This document shows, piece by piece, positions 19,302 through 27,111 of a stretch of DNA of 64,000 nt; position 1 is the first letter of the stretch, and every line of letters starts with the position of its first letter. The DNA comes from an uncultured Kangiella sp. (GTDB lineage Bacteria > Pseudomonadota > Gammaproteobacteria > Enterobacterales > Kangiellaceae): positions 1 through 64,000 of the forward strand of contig CATNCP010000006.1 of NCBI GenBank assembly GCA_950096615.1, in the 5' to 3' direction. Both the position numbers and the translations under genes were made by a program. The notes under the pieces are model-generated. The model was not told where the DNA came from. It saw only the letters and a program-made list of their open reading frames with translations, and searched no databases.

Positions 19302-20177
19302 ATGTATAATAATAATGCTGTGGCTAGGCAGATACAAAATGATATCGAGCGTGAGTTGAGTAAGTTAGGTTTGCTGTGTAGAGTTTTTTCTCGACAAAAG
19401 TCCGAGCAATCATTAATGAAGAAAATTAATAAAGAAAAGGGGAAATACAGCTTAACTGGGAAGAAAATACAGGATATGGTTGGTGTAAGGGTTGTACTAT
19501 ACTTTCTAGACGATATAGAAATAGCTTGCAAAAAATTAGACAAGGTTTTCAAAAAAAACTCTGAGTCAATTGATGAAGCGTCTACTGACAACTTTGGTCC
19601 GACGAGGTGTAATTATATATACTACTTACCAGAAAAGGTTTTGCCTGATTGCCAGTTCTTGAAAACCGGTATGCCTATTGATAATACATTTGAAGTTCAA
19701 TTTAGAACAACGCTTTCTGAAGGGTGGCATGAAGTAGAACATGACTTAAGGTATAAATGTAAAGAAGACTGGAATAGTTATGATGATTACTCCAGGGCTT
19801 TAAATGGTATATATGCTACCTTAGAAACCTCTGATTGGAGTATGTTACAAATATTTGAATCTTTAGCTTATAACCATTATAAAAAGAAGCATATAGAAGC
19901 TTTGCTCAGGAGTAAGTTAAGGTTAAGACTGCAAGATACTCTAACGGAAGATTTAAAATCAATTATACATAATAAAAATTTGTATAAAGAGATATATAGG
20001 TTAGACAGAAAAAAAATCTTAAGCAAGCTTCTAGTGCATAATTTCTCGATTCCAATAACTATGGATAATATCATTTATGTGATGAACTTTTTCTTTTTTG
20101 AAGACCCTGACATTTCCGAGGCCATGCCTGTAGCATTAAAAGGAGACTTTGAGAGTTTGGTAAGTAGAGTGGCTTAA
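19302..20177 (+). CDS. RelA/SpoT-fold nucleotide pyrophosphokinase (small alarmone synthetase-like)
   Basis: RVFSRQKSEQSLMKKI, IQDMVGVRVVLYFLDD, FEVQFRTTLSEGWHEVEHDLRYK match synthetase core motifs. ATG 19302 (GTG 19293 possible), coupled to the upstream stop. Confidence 0.85.
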   Translation: MYNNNAVARQIQNDIERELSKLGLLCRVFSRQKSEQSLMKKINKEKGKYSLTGKKIQDMVGVRVVLYFLDDIEIACKKLDKVFKKNSESIDEASTDNFGPTRCNYIYYLPEKVLPDCQFLKTGMPIDNTFEVQFRTTLSEGWHEVEHDLRYKCKEDWNSYDDYSRALNGIYATLETSDWSMLQIFESLAYNHYKKKHIEALLRSKLRLRLQDTLTEDLKSIIHNKNLYKEIYRLDRKKILSKLLVHNFSIPITMDNIIYVMNFFFFEDPDISEAMPVALKGDFESLVSRVA

Positions 20178-20349
20178 TTGTACTAATTTATATTACTTAT
20201 TCTATATTGTTTTTGTGGGTTTGGGTTACACTAAAGTTTATTACATGGGGTGAGAGATTTAGTAGCTAGTTGTCTTTAAAAAATAGATGATACTGTGTTT
20301 TTTCTATTTGATTAAGTTGCTCGTGCCAGTTTTTTTAACTGCTTTTTTA

Positions 20350-21003
20350 CTAATCCGGCATAATTTGTAAGTGCTCCCCCACAGCCTCTAATGTTTTTAA
20401 ATTTTTAATATTTACCGCATCAAAGCCTTGACGTAATTGTGTGCGCATAAGGTGACTAAAAGCATCTGTATTTGTGAAATCAGGATCTAACCACATACTT
20501 AAGTCGCTTTCAGGTATCATCAACGGCATAGCTTTTTTGTGAATATCCGCTAACTTATTGTGAGGTGGGATGGTAATCATAGAGGCAGAATAAACGGGGT
20601 TTTCAGGTTCGCCCCATTGCTTAAATAGCCCTCCAAAGTATATTGGGCTTTCATCTACAGGTTTAAGTAAGTGATAGACTTTATTCATCCCTTCCACAAA
20701 CCCACTAGCGGGAATTAGACATCTAGTTTCACGGTAAGCCTTTGTAAAAGACTTTTTAAACCCTTTACCTTCATACCATCGGCTGTTAAAGGAAGTGTAC
20801 TTGCTAGCCTTCCATTCTCCTGACTTATTCTCTAATAAAAACTGCCACATTGCTTTAATGACATTGTTAGCCTGACCGTCATTCATGACTATCTGTACTG
20901 GCTTATAACAACGAAATGTTCCTAGCTCTAATGGTACTTGTAAATCCAGAGTTTTCTCGACCTTTTGGGCAGGTTTTTTTGTCAGTTCAATTAGCCCACA
21001 CAT
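20350..21003 (-). CDS. SOS response-associated peptidase (SRAP/YedK/HMCES family)
   Basis: MCG N-terminus, RCLIPASGFVEG, ASMITIPPHNKLADIHKKAMPLMI. Confidence 0.88.
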   Translation of the reverse strand: MCGLIELTKKPAQKVEKTLDLQVPLELGTFRCYKPVQIVMNDGQANNVIKAMWQFLLENKSGEWKASKYTSFNSRWYEGKGFKKSFTKAYRETRCLIPASGFVEGMNKVYHLLKPVDESPIYFGGLFKQWGEPENPVYSASMITIPPHNKLADIHKKAMPLMIPESDLSMWLDPDFTNTDAFSHLMRTQLRQGFDAVNIKNLKTLEAVGEHLQIMPD

Positions 21004-21005
21004 AG

Positions 21006-21350
21006 TTATCTACCCTTTGCTTTGACTTTGTCCACTTTGTTACGCCTATTATCAATGTAATCATACATTTTTAATGCCTGTTGTCGAAAGCGACCAGCTA
21101 AATATACACCTGCTACTTCAAAACCAATAAAAGCTATGGATGTACCTATTGAGAAGCGCTTCAAAATATCTATAAGGTTTAAAGGGGATGCAGAGGTTCC
21201 ATCAAAGTAAAATCTCATGATGCTGATTAATGGAATAAAAATAATAAGTGAAATAAATGCAAATAAAATGTTATTCGATATCTTGAGTAATGAATCTGCG
21301 CTTTTCTCTAATCTAAGAAGGCTTATACTGTCCCATTTTTGCGGTTTCAT
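21006..21350 (-). CDS. hypothetical two-TM membrane protein
   Basis: Two hydrophobic segments (ILFAFISLIIFIPLISIM; TSIAFIGFEVAGVYLA); 2-nt gap to the SRAP start. Confidence 0.65.
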   Translation of the reverse strand: MKPQKWDSISLLRLEKSADSLLKISNNILFAFISLIIFIPLISIMRFYFDGTSASPLNLIDILKRFSIGTSIAFIGFEVAGVYLAGRFRQQALKMYDYIDNRRNKVDKVKAKGR

Positions 21351-21453
21351 CTTGTCCCTCAGTTTTATGTCTAAAAAAACATATTATCTAACCTGTAAAT
21401 GGTCGTTTTGGGAAGAGATAAGTATAAAAAAAGAGGTGTTTTTTTAATTTACG

Positions 21454-21475
21454 TTGGACTTACGGTGGACTTACG
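21454..21475 (+). repeat. second copy of tandem TTGGACTTACGGTGGACTTACG
   Basis: Identical to 13597..13618. Confidence 0.8.
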
Positions 21476-21491
21476 TTTTTTCAGGCAATAA

Positions 21492-21522
21492 AAAAGGGTT
21501 ACGAAAAATGACGTAACCCTTT
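21492..21522 (-). terminator. element-borne intrinsic terminator downstream of tRNA-Met
   Basis: AAAGGGTTACG / CGTAACCCTTT stem, loop AAAAATGA; TTTTTTATT on the minus strand. Confidence 0.8.
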
Positions 21523-21524
21523 GA

Positions 21525-21575
21525 TATATATGGTAGCTATGGGTGGACTTGAACCACCGACCCCAGCATTATGAA
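21525..21575. repeat. attR: 51-bp direct repeat inside tRNA-Met
   Basis: Identical to 13406..13456. Confidence 0.93.
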
Positions 21576-21607
21576 TGCTGTGCTCTAACCAGCTGAGCTA
21601 CATAGCC
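21531..21607 (-). tRNA. tRNA-Met (CAT)
   Basis: ggctatgtagctcagctggttagagcacagcattCATaatgctggggtcggtggttcaagtccacccatagctacca; cloverleaf with encoded CCA. Confidence 0.96.
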
Positions 21608-21691
21608 TTAATTCAGTGGCGCGTATTTTCGTGATTTCGGGGCTTTATGTCAAGCCTTTGGAGTGAAAATATACGCCTTTTTTGTCATCTG

Positions 21692-22783
21692 TTATACGTT
21701 GAAGCGGAAGTGCATGACGTCGCCGTCTTTGACGATGTAGTCTTTGCCTTCTAGGCGCCATTTTCCGGCTTCTTTAGCGCCTGCTTCGCCGTTCCCTGCG
21801 ATGTAGTCGTCATAAGCCACGACTTCGGCGCGGATAAAGCCTTTCTCGAAGTCTGTGTGAATCACGCCAGCGGCTTGCGGTGCTGTGGCGCCGACTTTAA
21901 CCTGCCATGCGCGAACTTCTTTTTCACCTGCGGTGAAGTAGGTCTGTAACTCTAGTAAGTTGTAACCAGCGCGGATTACGCGGTTTAAGCCTGGCTCTTC
22001 TTGGCCTAGGTCGGCTAGGAAGTCGATTTTGTCTTCGTCGTCTAGGGCGGCGATTTCAGATTCGATAGAGGCACAGATAGGTACCACTTCGGCGTTTTCT
22101 GAAGCTGCGAACTCACGTACTTGGTCCAATAATGGATTATCTTCAAAACCGTCTTCGCTGACGTTGGCGATGTACATGGTCGGCTTAATCGTGATCAGCT
22201 GGAACTTGCGCATGAGTTTACGCTCGTCTTTGTCCAAGTCCATGCTGCGAAGGGCTTTACCTTCGTCGAGGCAGGCTTTTGATTTCTCTAACAGCTCTAA
22301 TTCAATTTTAGCGTCTTTATCGCCGCTTTTGGCGACTTTGGCGGTTTTGATGATGCGTTTTTCAACGGCTTCTAGATCAGCCAGCGCAAGTTCTGTGTTA
22401 ATGGTATCGATGTCAGCCAGTGGATCAACTTTGCCGTCAACGTGCACGACGTCGTCGTTGGCGAAGCAGCGAACCACGTGGGCGATAGCGTGCGTTTCAC
22501 GGATATTGGCGAGGAACTTGTTACCTAAGCCTTCGCCTTTTGAGGCGCCCGCTACTAGGCCTGCGATGTCTACGAATTCCATCGTAGCTGGCAAGATCTT
22601 CTGTGGCTTAGCAATCGCTGAAATAGCGTCTAAGCGCGGATCAGGGATTGGCACCACGCCGGTATTCGGTTCAATCGTACAGAAAGGGTAGTTTGCAGCG
22701 TCGATGCCTGCGTCTGTCAGTGCATTGAAAAGTGTTGATTTTCCAACATTGGGCAAGCCCACGATTCCACAATTTAGTGCCAT
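21692..22783 (-). CDS. ychF: redox-regulated ATPase YchF
   Basis: [24 protein letters not shown]-terminal TGS-like domain. Confidence 0.96.
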   Translation of the reverse strand: MALNCGIVGLPNVGKSTLFNALTDAGIDAANYPFCTIEPNTGVVPIPDPRLDAISAIAKPQKILPATMEFVDIAGLVAGASKGEGLGNKFLANIRETHAIAHVVRCFANDDVVHVDGKVDPLADIDTINTELALADLEAVEKRIIKTAKVAKSGDKDAKIELELLEKSKACLDEGKALRSMDLDKDERKLMRKFQLITIKPTMYIANVSEDGFEDNPLLDQVREFAASENAEVVPICASIESEIAALDDEDKIDFLADLGQEEPGLNRVIRAGYNLLELQTYFTAGEKEVRAWQVKVGATAPQAAGVIHTDFEKGFIRAEVVAYDDYIAGNGEAGAKEAGKWRLEGKDYIVKDGDVMHFRFNV

Positions 22784-22809
22784 GTTACTTCTCTCTACGA
22801 TTGATTGGG

Positions 22810-23403
22810 TTATTCAGCGCCTGCTTTTACGCTGTGTAATCGATGTACGGCTTTGTCCCAGTCGCCACTTAATAGCGTTGGGGTTTCGCGTACCGCTTCG
22901 TCGATTGCTAAATTGATTGCATTACGATCGTCTGGACTTGGCTTACCGAGCACATAGCCTGTGACTTGGCTTTTATGACCTGGGTGGCCAATGCCGACGC
23001 GTAGTCGCATAAATTCTTTGTTGTTACCAAGTTTACTGATGGTGTCGCGTAAACCGTTATGACCACCATGTCCGCCACCTTTTTTAAGTTTTAGCGTTCC
23101 TGGGTCGATATCGAGTTCGTCATGTGCGACAAGGATTTCCTCAGGATTAATTTTATAAAAACTAGCGACGGCTTGAATGGCTTTACCGCTTAGGTTCATA
23201 AAAGTGGAGGGAATCAGTAATTTGATATCTTCAGAGCCAATTAAGCCTTTGGCGAATAGGCCATGAAACTTACTTTCGACTTTGAAGGGGATATTATAAG
23301 CCCGTGCCAGTTCTTCGACATACCAGGCACCAGCGTTATGACGGGTATCTTGATATTGTGAGCCTGGATTGGCCAGGCCCACAATTAACTTGATGCTAGA
23401 CAT
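22810..23403 (-). CDS. pth: peptidyl-tRNA hydrolase
   Basis: [40 protein letters not shown]. Confidence 0.95.
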   Translation of the reverse strand: MSSIKLIVGLANPGSQYQDTRHNAGAWYVEELARAYNIPFKVESKFHGLFAKGLIGSEDIKLLIPSTFMNLSGKAIQAVASFYKINPEEILVAHDELDIDPGTLKLKKGGGHGGHNGLRDTISKLGNNKEFMRLRVGIGHPGHKSQVTGYVLGKPSPDDRNAINLAIDEAVRETPTLLSGDWDKAVHRLHSVKAGAE

Positions 23404-23442
23404 TATTCAGTCTAACTGAAAACGTTCAGTTAGAACGAAGAA

Positions 23443-24132
23443 TTAATCTTCGTTCTTGTCTTCTGAATCGCCTTCGTCACCTTTCTGTTCGCTAGCTGGA
23501 ACTTCCGTTTCATCAACGTCGTCCGCTTCGTCTTCGTCAACTTCTTCAACAGCTGGCGGTACCATGTTAGCAACAGTTAGGTCGTTATCTTCAACATCGC
23601 CGTGCATGAAGGCTACTAGCTCAACGCCTTCTGGCAACGTGATTTCACTCAAGTGGATAGAATCACCGATGTTCATTTCGCCAAGATCCACTTCAATGTA
23701 CTCAGGTAAGTTACGTGGACGACATGAAATCTCAACCGTTGTTAATTGGTGAGACATTACGCCACCGTCTTTCTTACCAGGTGCTGCGTCTTCGTTGATG
23801 AAGTGTAATGGAACGTTTGCTTCCATGTTTTCACCACGAACGATGCGCTTGAAGTCAACGTGCAATAATTTTAGTTTGAACGGGTGACGCTGAAGGTCTT
23901 TGATAAGAACTTCTTCAGTTTCGCCATCGATCACTAAGTTGATGATTGAAGAGTATGCTGCTTCATCATCCAACATGTTGTTGATTTCATCGTGTTCTAG
24001 GGTAATTGACTTAGCGTCTTCTTTACCACCGTAAACGATTGCAGGGATCTTGTCCGCAAGGCGACGTAGGCGGCGGCTCGCACCTTTCCCTATATCGCTG
24101 CGTGATTCAGCTTTTAATGTAAAATCGCTCAT
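23443..24132 (-). CDS. rplY: 50S ribosomal protein L25 (Ctc family)
   Basis: MSDFTLKAESRSDIGKGASRRLRR; L25/TL5 domain; acidic tail. Start 24132 preferred. Confidence 0.94.
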   Translation of the reverse strand: MSDFTLKAESRSDIGKGASRRLRRLADKIPAIVYGGKEDAKSITLEHDEINNMLDDEAAYSSIINLVIDGETEEVLIKDLQRHPFKLKLLHVDFKRIVRGENMEANVPLHFINEDAAPGKKDGGVMSHQLTTVEISCRPRNLPEYIEVDLGEMNIGDSIHLSEITLPEGVELVAFMHGDVEDNDLTVANMVPPAVEEVDEDEADDVDETEVPASEQKGDEGDSEDKNED

Positions 24133-24311
24133 TGTGTTTCTCCACAAGTTGAGTAAATAAATGGTTAAGCCTTGCGACCAGGCTCAACCCGAAAAAATCG
24201 GACGCGAATTATACCGTGATCAAGAACTAAGAAGCTAGCCTATTTCGGCATAATTTCAAGGTTTTTTGGGGGTTTTAGGTTTATTTCGGAGTATTCAGCC
24301 TAAAAATGCAA

Positions 24312-24335
24312 AATCCCGCGGCAATGCGCGGGATT
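24312..24335 (-). terminator. intrinsic terminator downstream of prs
   Basis: AATCCCGCG / CGCGGGATT stem with a minus-strand T-run. Confidence 0.75.
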
Positions 24336-24396
24336 CTGAAACTTTATGAGTCTGTTTTTAGTATTAGAGCTGAGTCTAAAAACTTAGTCCAAGAGC

Positions 24397-25344
24397 CTAG
24401 TCTAAGAACATGGTCGAAATCGACTCTTCAGTATTAACACGACGAATTGACTCGCCTAAAAGCGGTGCTAAGTCGAGAGTTTCAATACGGTCACACGATT
24501 GAGCTTCCTCACTCAACGGAATCGTATTGGTAATGACTAAGGCATCGAGGTCTGAGTTATTCAGGTTATCGATTGCTTTACCCGATAGTACCGGGTGAGT
24601 TGCGTAGGCTGATACGCTGTTGGCACCATTGTCTTTCAGCGCTTTCGCTGCCTGACATAGGGTTCCAGCGGTATCGACCATGTCATCCACGATGACACAA
24701 TCACGACCACTTACGTCACCAATGATGTTCATCACACCAACTTCGTTGGCACGTGGGCGACGTTTGTCAATAATCGATAGGTCGGCATCGTTTAAACGTT
24801 TTGCGATTGCTCTAGCACGAACAACACCGCCAACATCTGGAGAAACAACCATCAGGTTTTTGCCAGATTGTGATGCGATATGGTCAAGAAGTACTGGAGT
24901 AGCGTAAACGTTGTCTACCGGAATGTTGAAAAAGCCCTGGATTTGGTCGGCGTGTAAGTCAACCGTCAGTACGCGGTCAAAACCGACGCCACTGATCATG
25001 TCAGCAACCACTTTTGCACTAATCGGAACACGCGCTGAGCGAACTCGGCGGTCTTGACGTGCGTAACCAAAGTAAGGAACAACCGCTGTAATACGCTTGG
25101 CAGATGCACGCTTAAGCGCGTCAGCCATAATGATCAACTCCATCAAGTTGTCATTCGTAGGCGCACAGGTTGATTGAATAATGAAAACGTCTTTACCACG
25201 AACATTCTCAAGGATCTCAACATTACATTCGCCATCGCTAAAGCTAGACGAGTTGATTTTACCAAGAGGAACTTTGAGATAGGTAGAGATACGTTGAGCG
25301 AGATCAGGAGTGGCGTTACCACTGAAAAGCATTAAATCTGACAT
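24397..25344 (-). CDS. prs: ribose-phosphate pyrophosphokinase
   Basis: [49 protein letters not shown]. Confidence 0.96.
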   Translation of the reverse strand: MSDLMLFSGNATPDLAQRISTYLKVPLGKINSSSFSDGECNVEILENVRGKDVFIIQSTCAPTNDNLMELIIMADALKRASAKRITAVVPYFGYARQDRRVRSARVPISAKVVADMISGVGFDRVLTVDLHADQIQGFFNIPVDNVYATPVLLDHIASQSGKNLMVVSPDVGGVVRARAIAKRLNDADLSIIDKRRPRANEVGVMNIIGDVSGRDCVIVDDMVDTAGTLCQAAKALKDNGANSVSAYATHPVLSGKAIDNLNNSDLDALVITNTIPLSEEAQSCDRIETLDLAPLLGESIRRVNTEESISTMFLD

Positions 25345-25409
25345 CGGAAAGCCCTGTGTTTTGCCCCAAATTCACAAGCAGAGAGTTGATGTTGAAACGT
25401 AAAGAAAAA

Positions 25410-25484
25410 TGGCAGGGGTAGCTGGATTTGAACCAACGAATGGCGGCATCAAAAGCCGCTGCCTTACCGCTTGGCGATACCCCT
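25410..25484 (-). tRNA. tRNA-Gln (TTG)
   Basis: aggggtatcgccaagcggtaaggcagcggcttTTGatgccgccattcgttggttcaaatccagctacccctgcca. Confidence 0.95.
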
Positions 25485-25497
25485 GCAATGTTGCACC

Positions 25498-26370
25498 TTA
25501 AATCAGCGGTGAAGTGTTAATACCTCGTGCTGTTAAGGTTAGCCAGCGCTGCTTGCACAGTGCCGCTATTTTACGGACTTCTCGCTCTTTGTCAAAGGTT
25601 AAGAACACACAACTTCCAGTTCCTGTCAGCGTTGCTTTTCCAAATTTACTAAGAAACTCAAGGGCTTCGCGTACTTCTGGATATAGCTTCGCGACAAGAG
25701 GCTCAAAGGCGTTGTAACCAAGTTCTAAACTTGCCTCTGTGCGAGAGGCGCGTAATTTAATCGGTTTATTGTCTCTTGTCAACGCTGGATGCGAAAAAAT
25801 TTTCGAAGTGTTTATTTTTACATCAGGATAGACAATTAAGTACCACTTTTCGGGTACCTGGGTCTCGGTTAAAATTTCACCAATACCTTCCGCCCACGCG
25901 GTTTTACCTTTTACAAATACAGGAACATCGGCACCTAAGTTTTTGCCGATGTCGCAGAGTTGTTGATTAGACAGGTTTAGCTGCCATAACCGATTTAAAG
26001 CAACTAGGGTGGTCGCTGCGTCAGAACTACCACCGCCAAGACCTGCGCCCGACGGTAATTTTTTATCGAGTTTGATATCAGCGCCTTGGTGTTCTTCTTT
26101 ATAAGGATCCAGCGCACGCGCTGCTTTGATGATTAAATTATCGACGCTAGGCACTTCATCATATTCAGATTGGAGTGTGACTTGGCCTGAGTCATTGGAT
26201 TTAATCCAAATATCATCACCGCAGTCTAGGAGCTGAAAAAGCGTCTGTAACTCGTGGTAACCGTCGTCGCGACGACCGAGAATTCTGAGCTCAAGGTTTA
26301 ACTTGGCTGGAGCGGGCCAGTAGGAGTATCCCTGCTGGTTGGTGTCGCCAGTGGAGTGCGTGAAGGTCAT
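25498..26370 (-). CDS. ispE: 4-diphosphocytidyl-2-C-methyl-D-erythritol kinase
   Basis: PAPAKLNLELRILGRRDDGYHELQT; LPSGAGLGGGSSDAATTL. Confidence 0.95.
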   Translation of the reverse strand: MTFTHSTGDTNQQGYSYWPAPAKLNLELRILGRRDDGYHELQTLFQLLDCGDDIWIKSNDSGQVTLQSEYDEVPSVDNLIIKAARALDPYKEEHQGADIKLDKKLPSGAGLGGGSSDAATTLVALNRLWQLNLSNQQLCDIGKNLGADVPVFVKGKTAWAEGIGEILTETQVPEKWYLIVYPDVKINTSKIFSHPALTRDNKPIKLRASRTEASLELGYNAFEPLVAKLYPEVREALEFLSKFGKATLTGTGSCVFLTFDKEREVRKIAALCKQRWLTLTARGINTSPLI

Positions 26371-26373
26371 CAG

Positions 26374-27060
26374 TTAATCTCCGCTGGGCGCTATTTCCCA
26401 AGAACGGATGGAGAGGACGATTTTGTTTTTGCCCTGCGCTCCATTGTTTTGAACGATGCGGATCTTATCCGGCATTTTTAAACTGATGGTCTTATCGTCG
26501 CTTTCATCAGTACCAGTTCTGGGCAGCTCAGCGTCGTCATAACGAATATAGTCGACCACGTAATCCAGGTATTTGATTTGTTGCAAGGTACCGTCGGCAT
26601 TGATCAGTAGATTGCTTTTATTGATACCCGTGGGCAATCCTTTGATCCAGTCTTGCATCAGGGTTACTGGAATATCCCAGCCCGAAACGCCGTATAGGAG
26701 TTGTCGAGCGTCAAAACCTTCATAATGCTCGTCATCCCCCGTGTCTAAAGTGCTGAGATGGGGCTGTACTTTAAGAATCATGTAGGTCTGGCCAAAGGCG
26801 CCATACATACGAAAGGTGAAGCGGTTCGGTTCTTGCTGCTGCCATAAGAAGTTAGATGAAAAACTATCGTCAGGGTGCGTGATGCCGATTCGGCCTTTAA
26901 GTTGGTACTGCTCAAAAGTTTTTAGGAGCTTGTAATGTTTCTGCCACAGCGGATCGTCCCAAACGGTAGTTTCTTGTTTTACAGGAATTGTTTCGCAAGC
27001 AGCTACAAAGAAAATGATAAGTGTGGCTAGGAATAGATTTTTTATTGCTTTTATAGGCAT
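26374..27060 (-). CDS. lolB: outer-membrane lipoprotein insertion protein LolB
   Basis: Lipobox FFVAACE; LKGRIGITHPDDSFSSNFLWQQ; position upstream of ispE. Confidence 0.9.
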   Translation of the reverse strand: MPIKAIKNLFLATLIIFFVAACETIPVKQETTVWDDPLWQKHYKLLKTFEQYQLKGRIGITHPDDSFSSNFLWQQQEPNRFTFRMYGAFGQTYMILKVQPHLSTLDTGDDEHYEGFDARQLLYGVSGWDIPVTLMQDWIKGLPTGINKSNLLINADGTLQQIKYLDYVVDYIRYDDAELPRTGTDESDDKTISLKMPDKIRIVQNNGAQGKNKIVLSIRSWEIAPSGD

Positions 27061-27111
27061 AAAGGTTCGTCAGTAATAGGGTTTGTTCGGATTGCGGAAG
27101 TGGTTTTTAGA

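Larger units (their letters stand above)
13406..21575. mobile_element. 8.1-kb integrative element in tRNA-Met(CAT)
   Basis: 51-bp att repeats, integrase next to attL, AlpA-like HTH, replication-type ATPase, reduced GC relative to flanks. Confidence 0.92.

Noticed and set aside
13406-21575. Possible CRISPR array or iteron cluster in the element
   Set aside because: No regularly spaced repeats beyond the att repeats and the two tandem 22-mers.
22029-22691. 220-aa plus-strand ORF antisense to ychF
   Set aside because: Ser-rich antisense shadow of a conserved gene.
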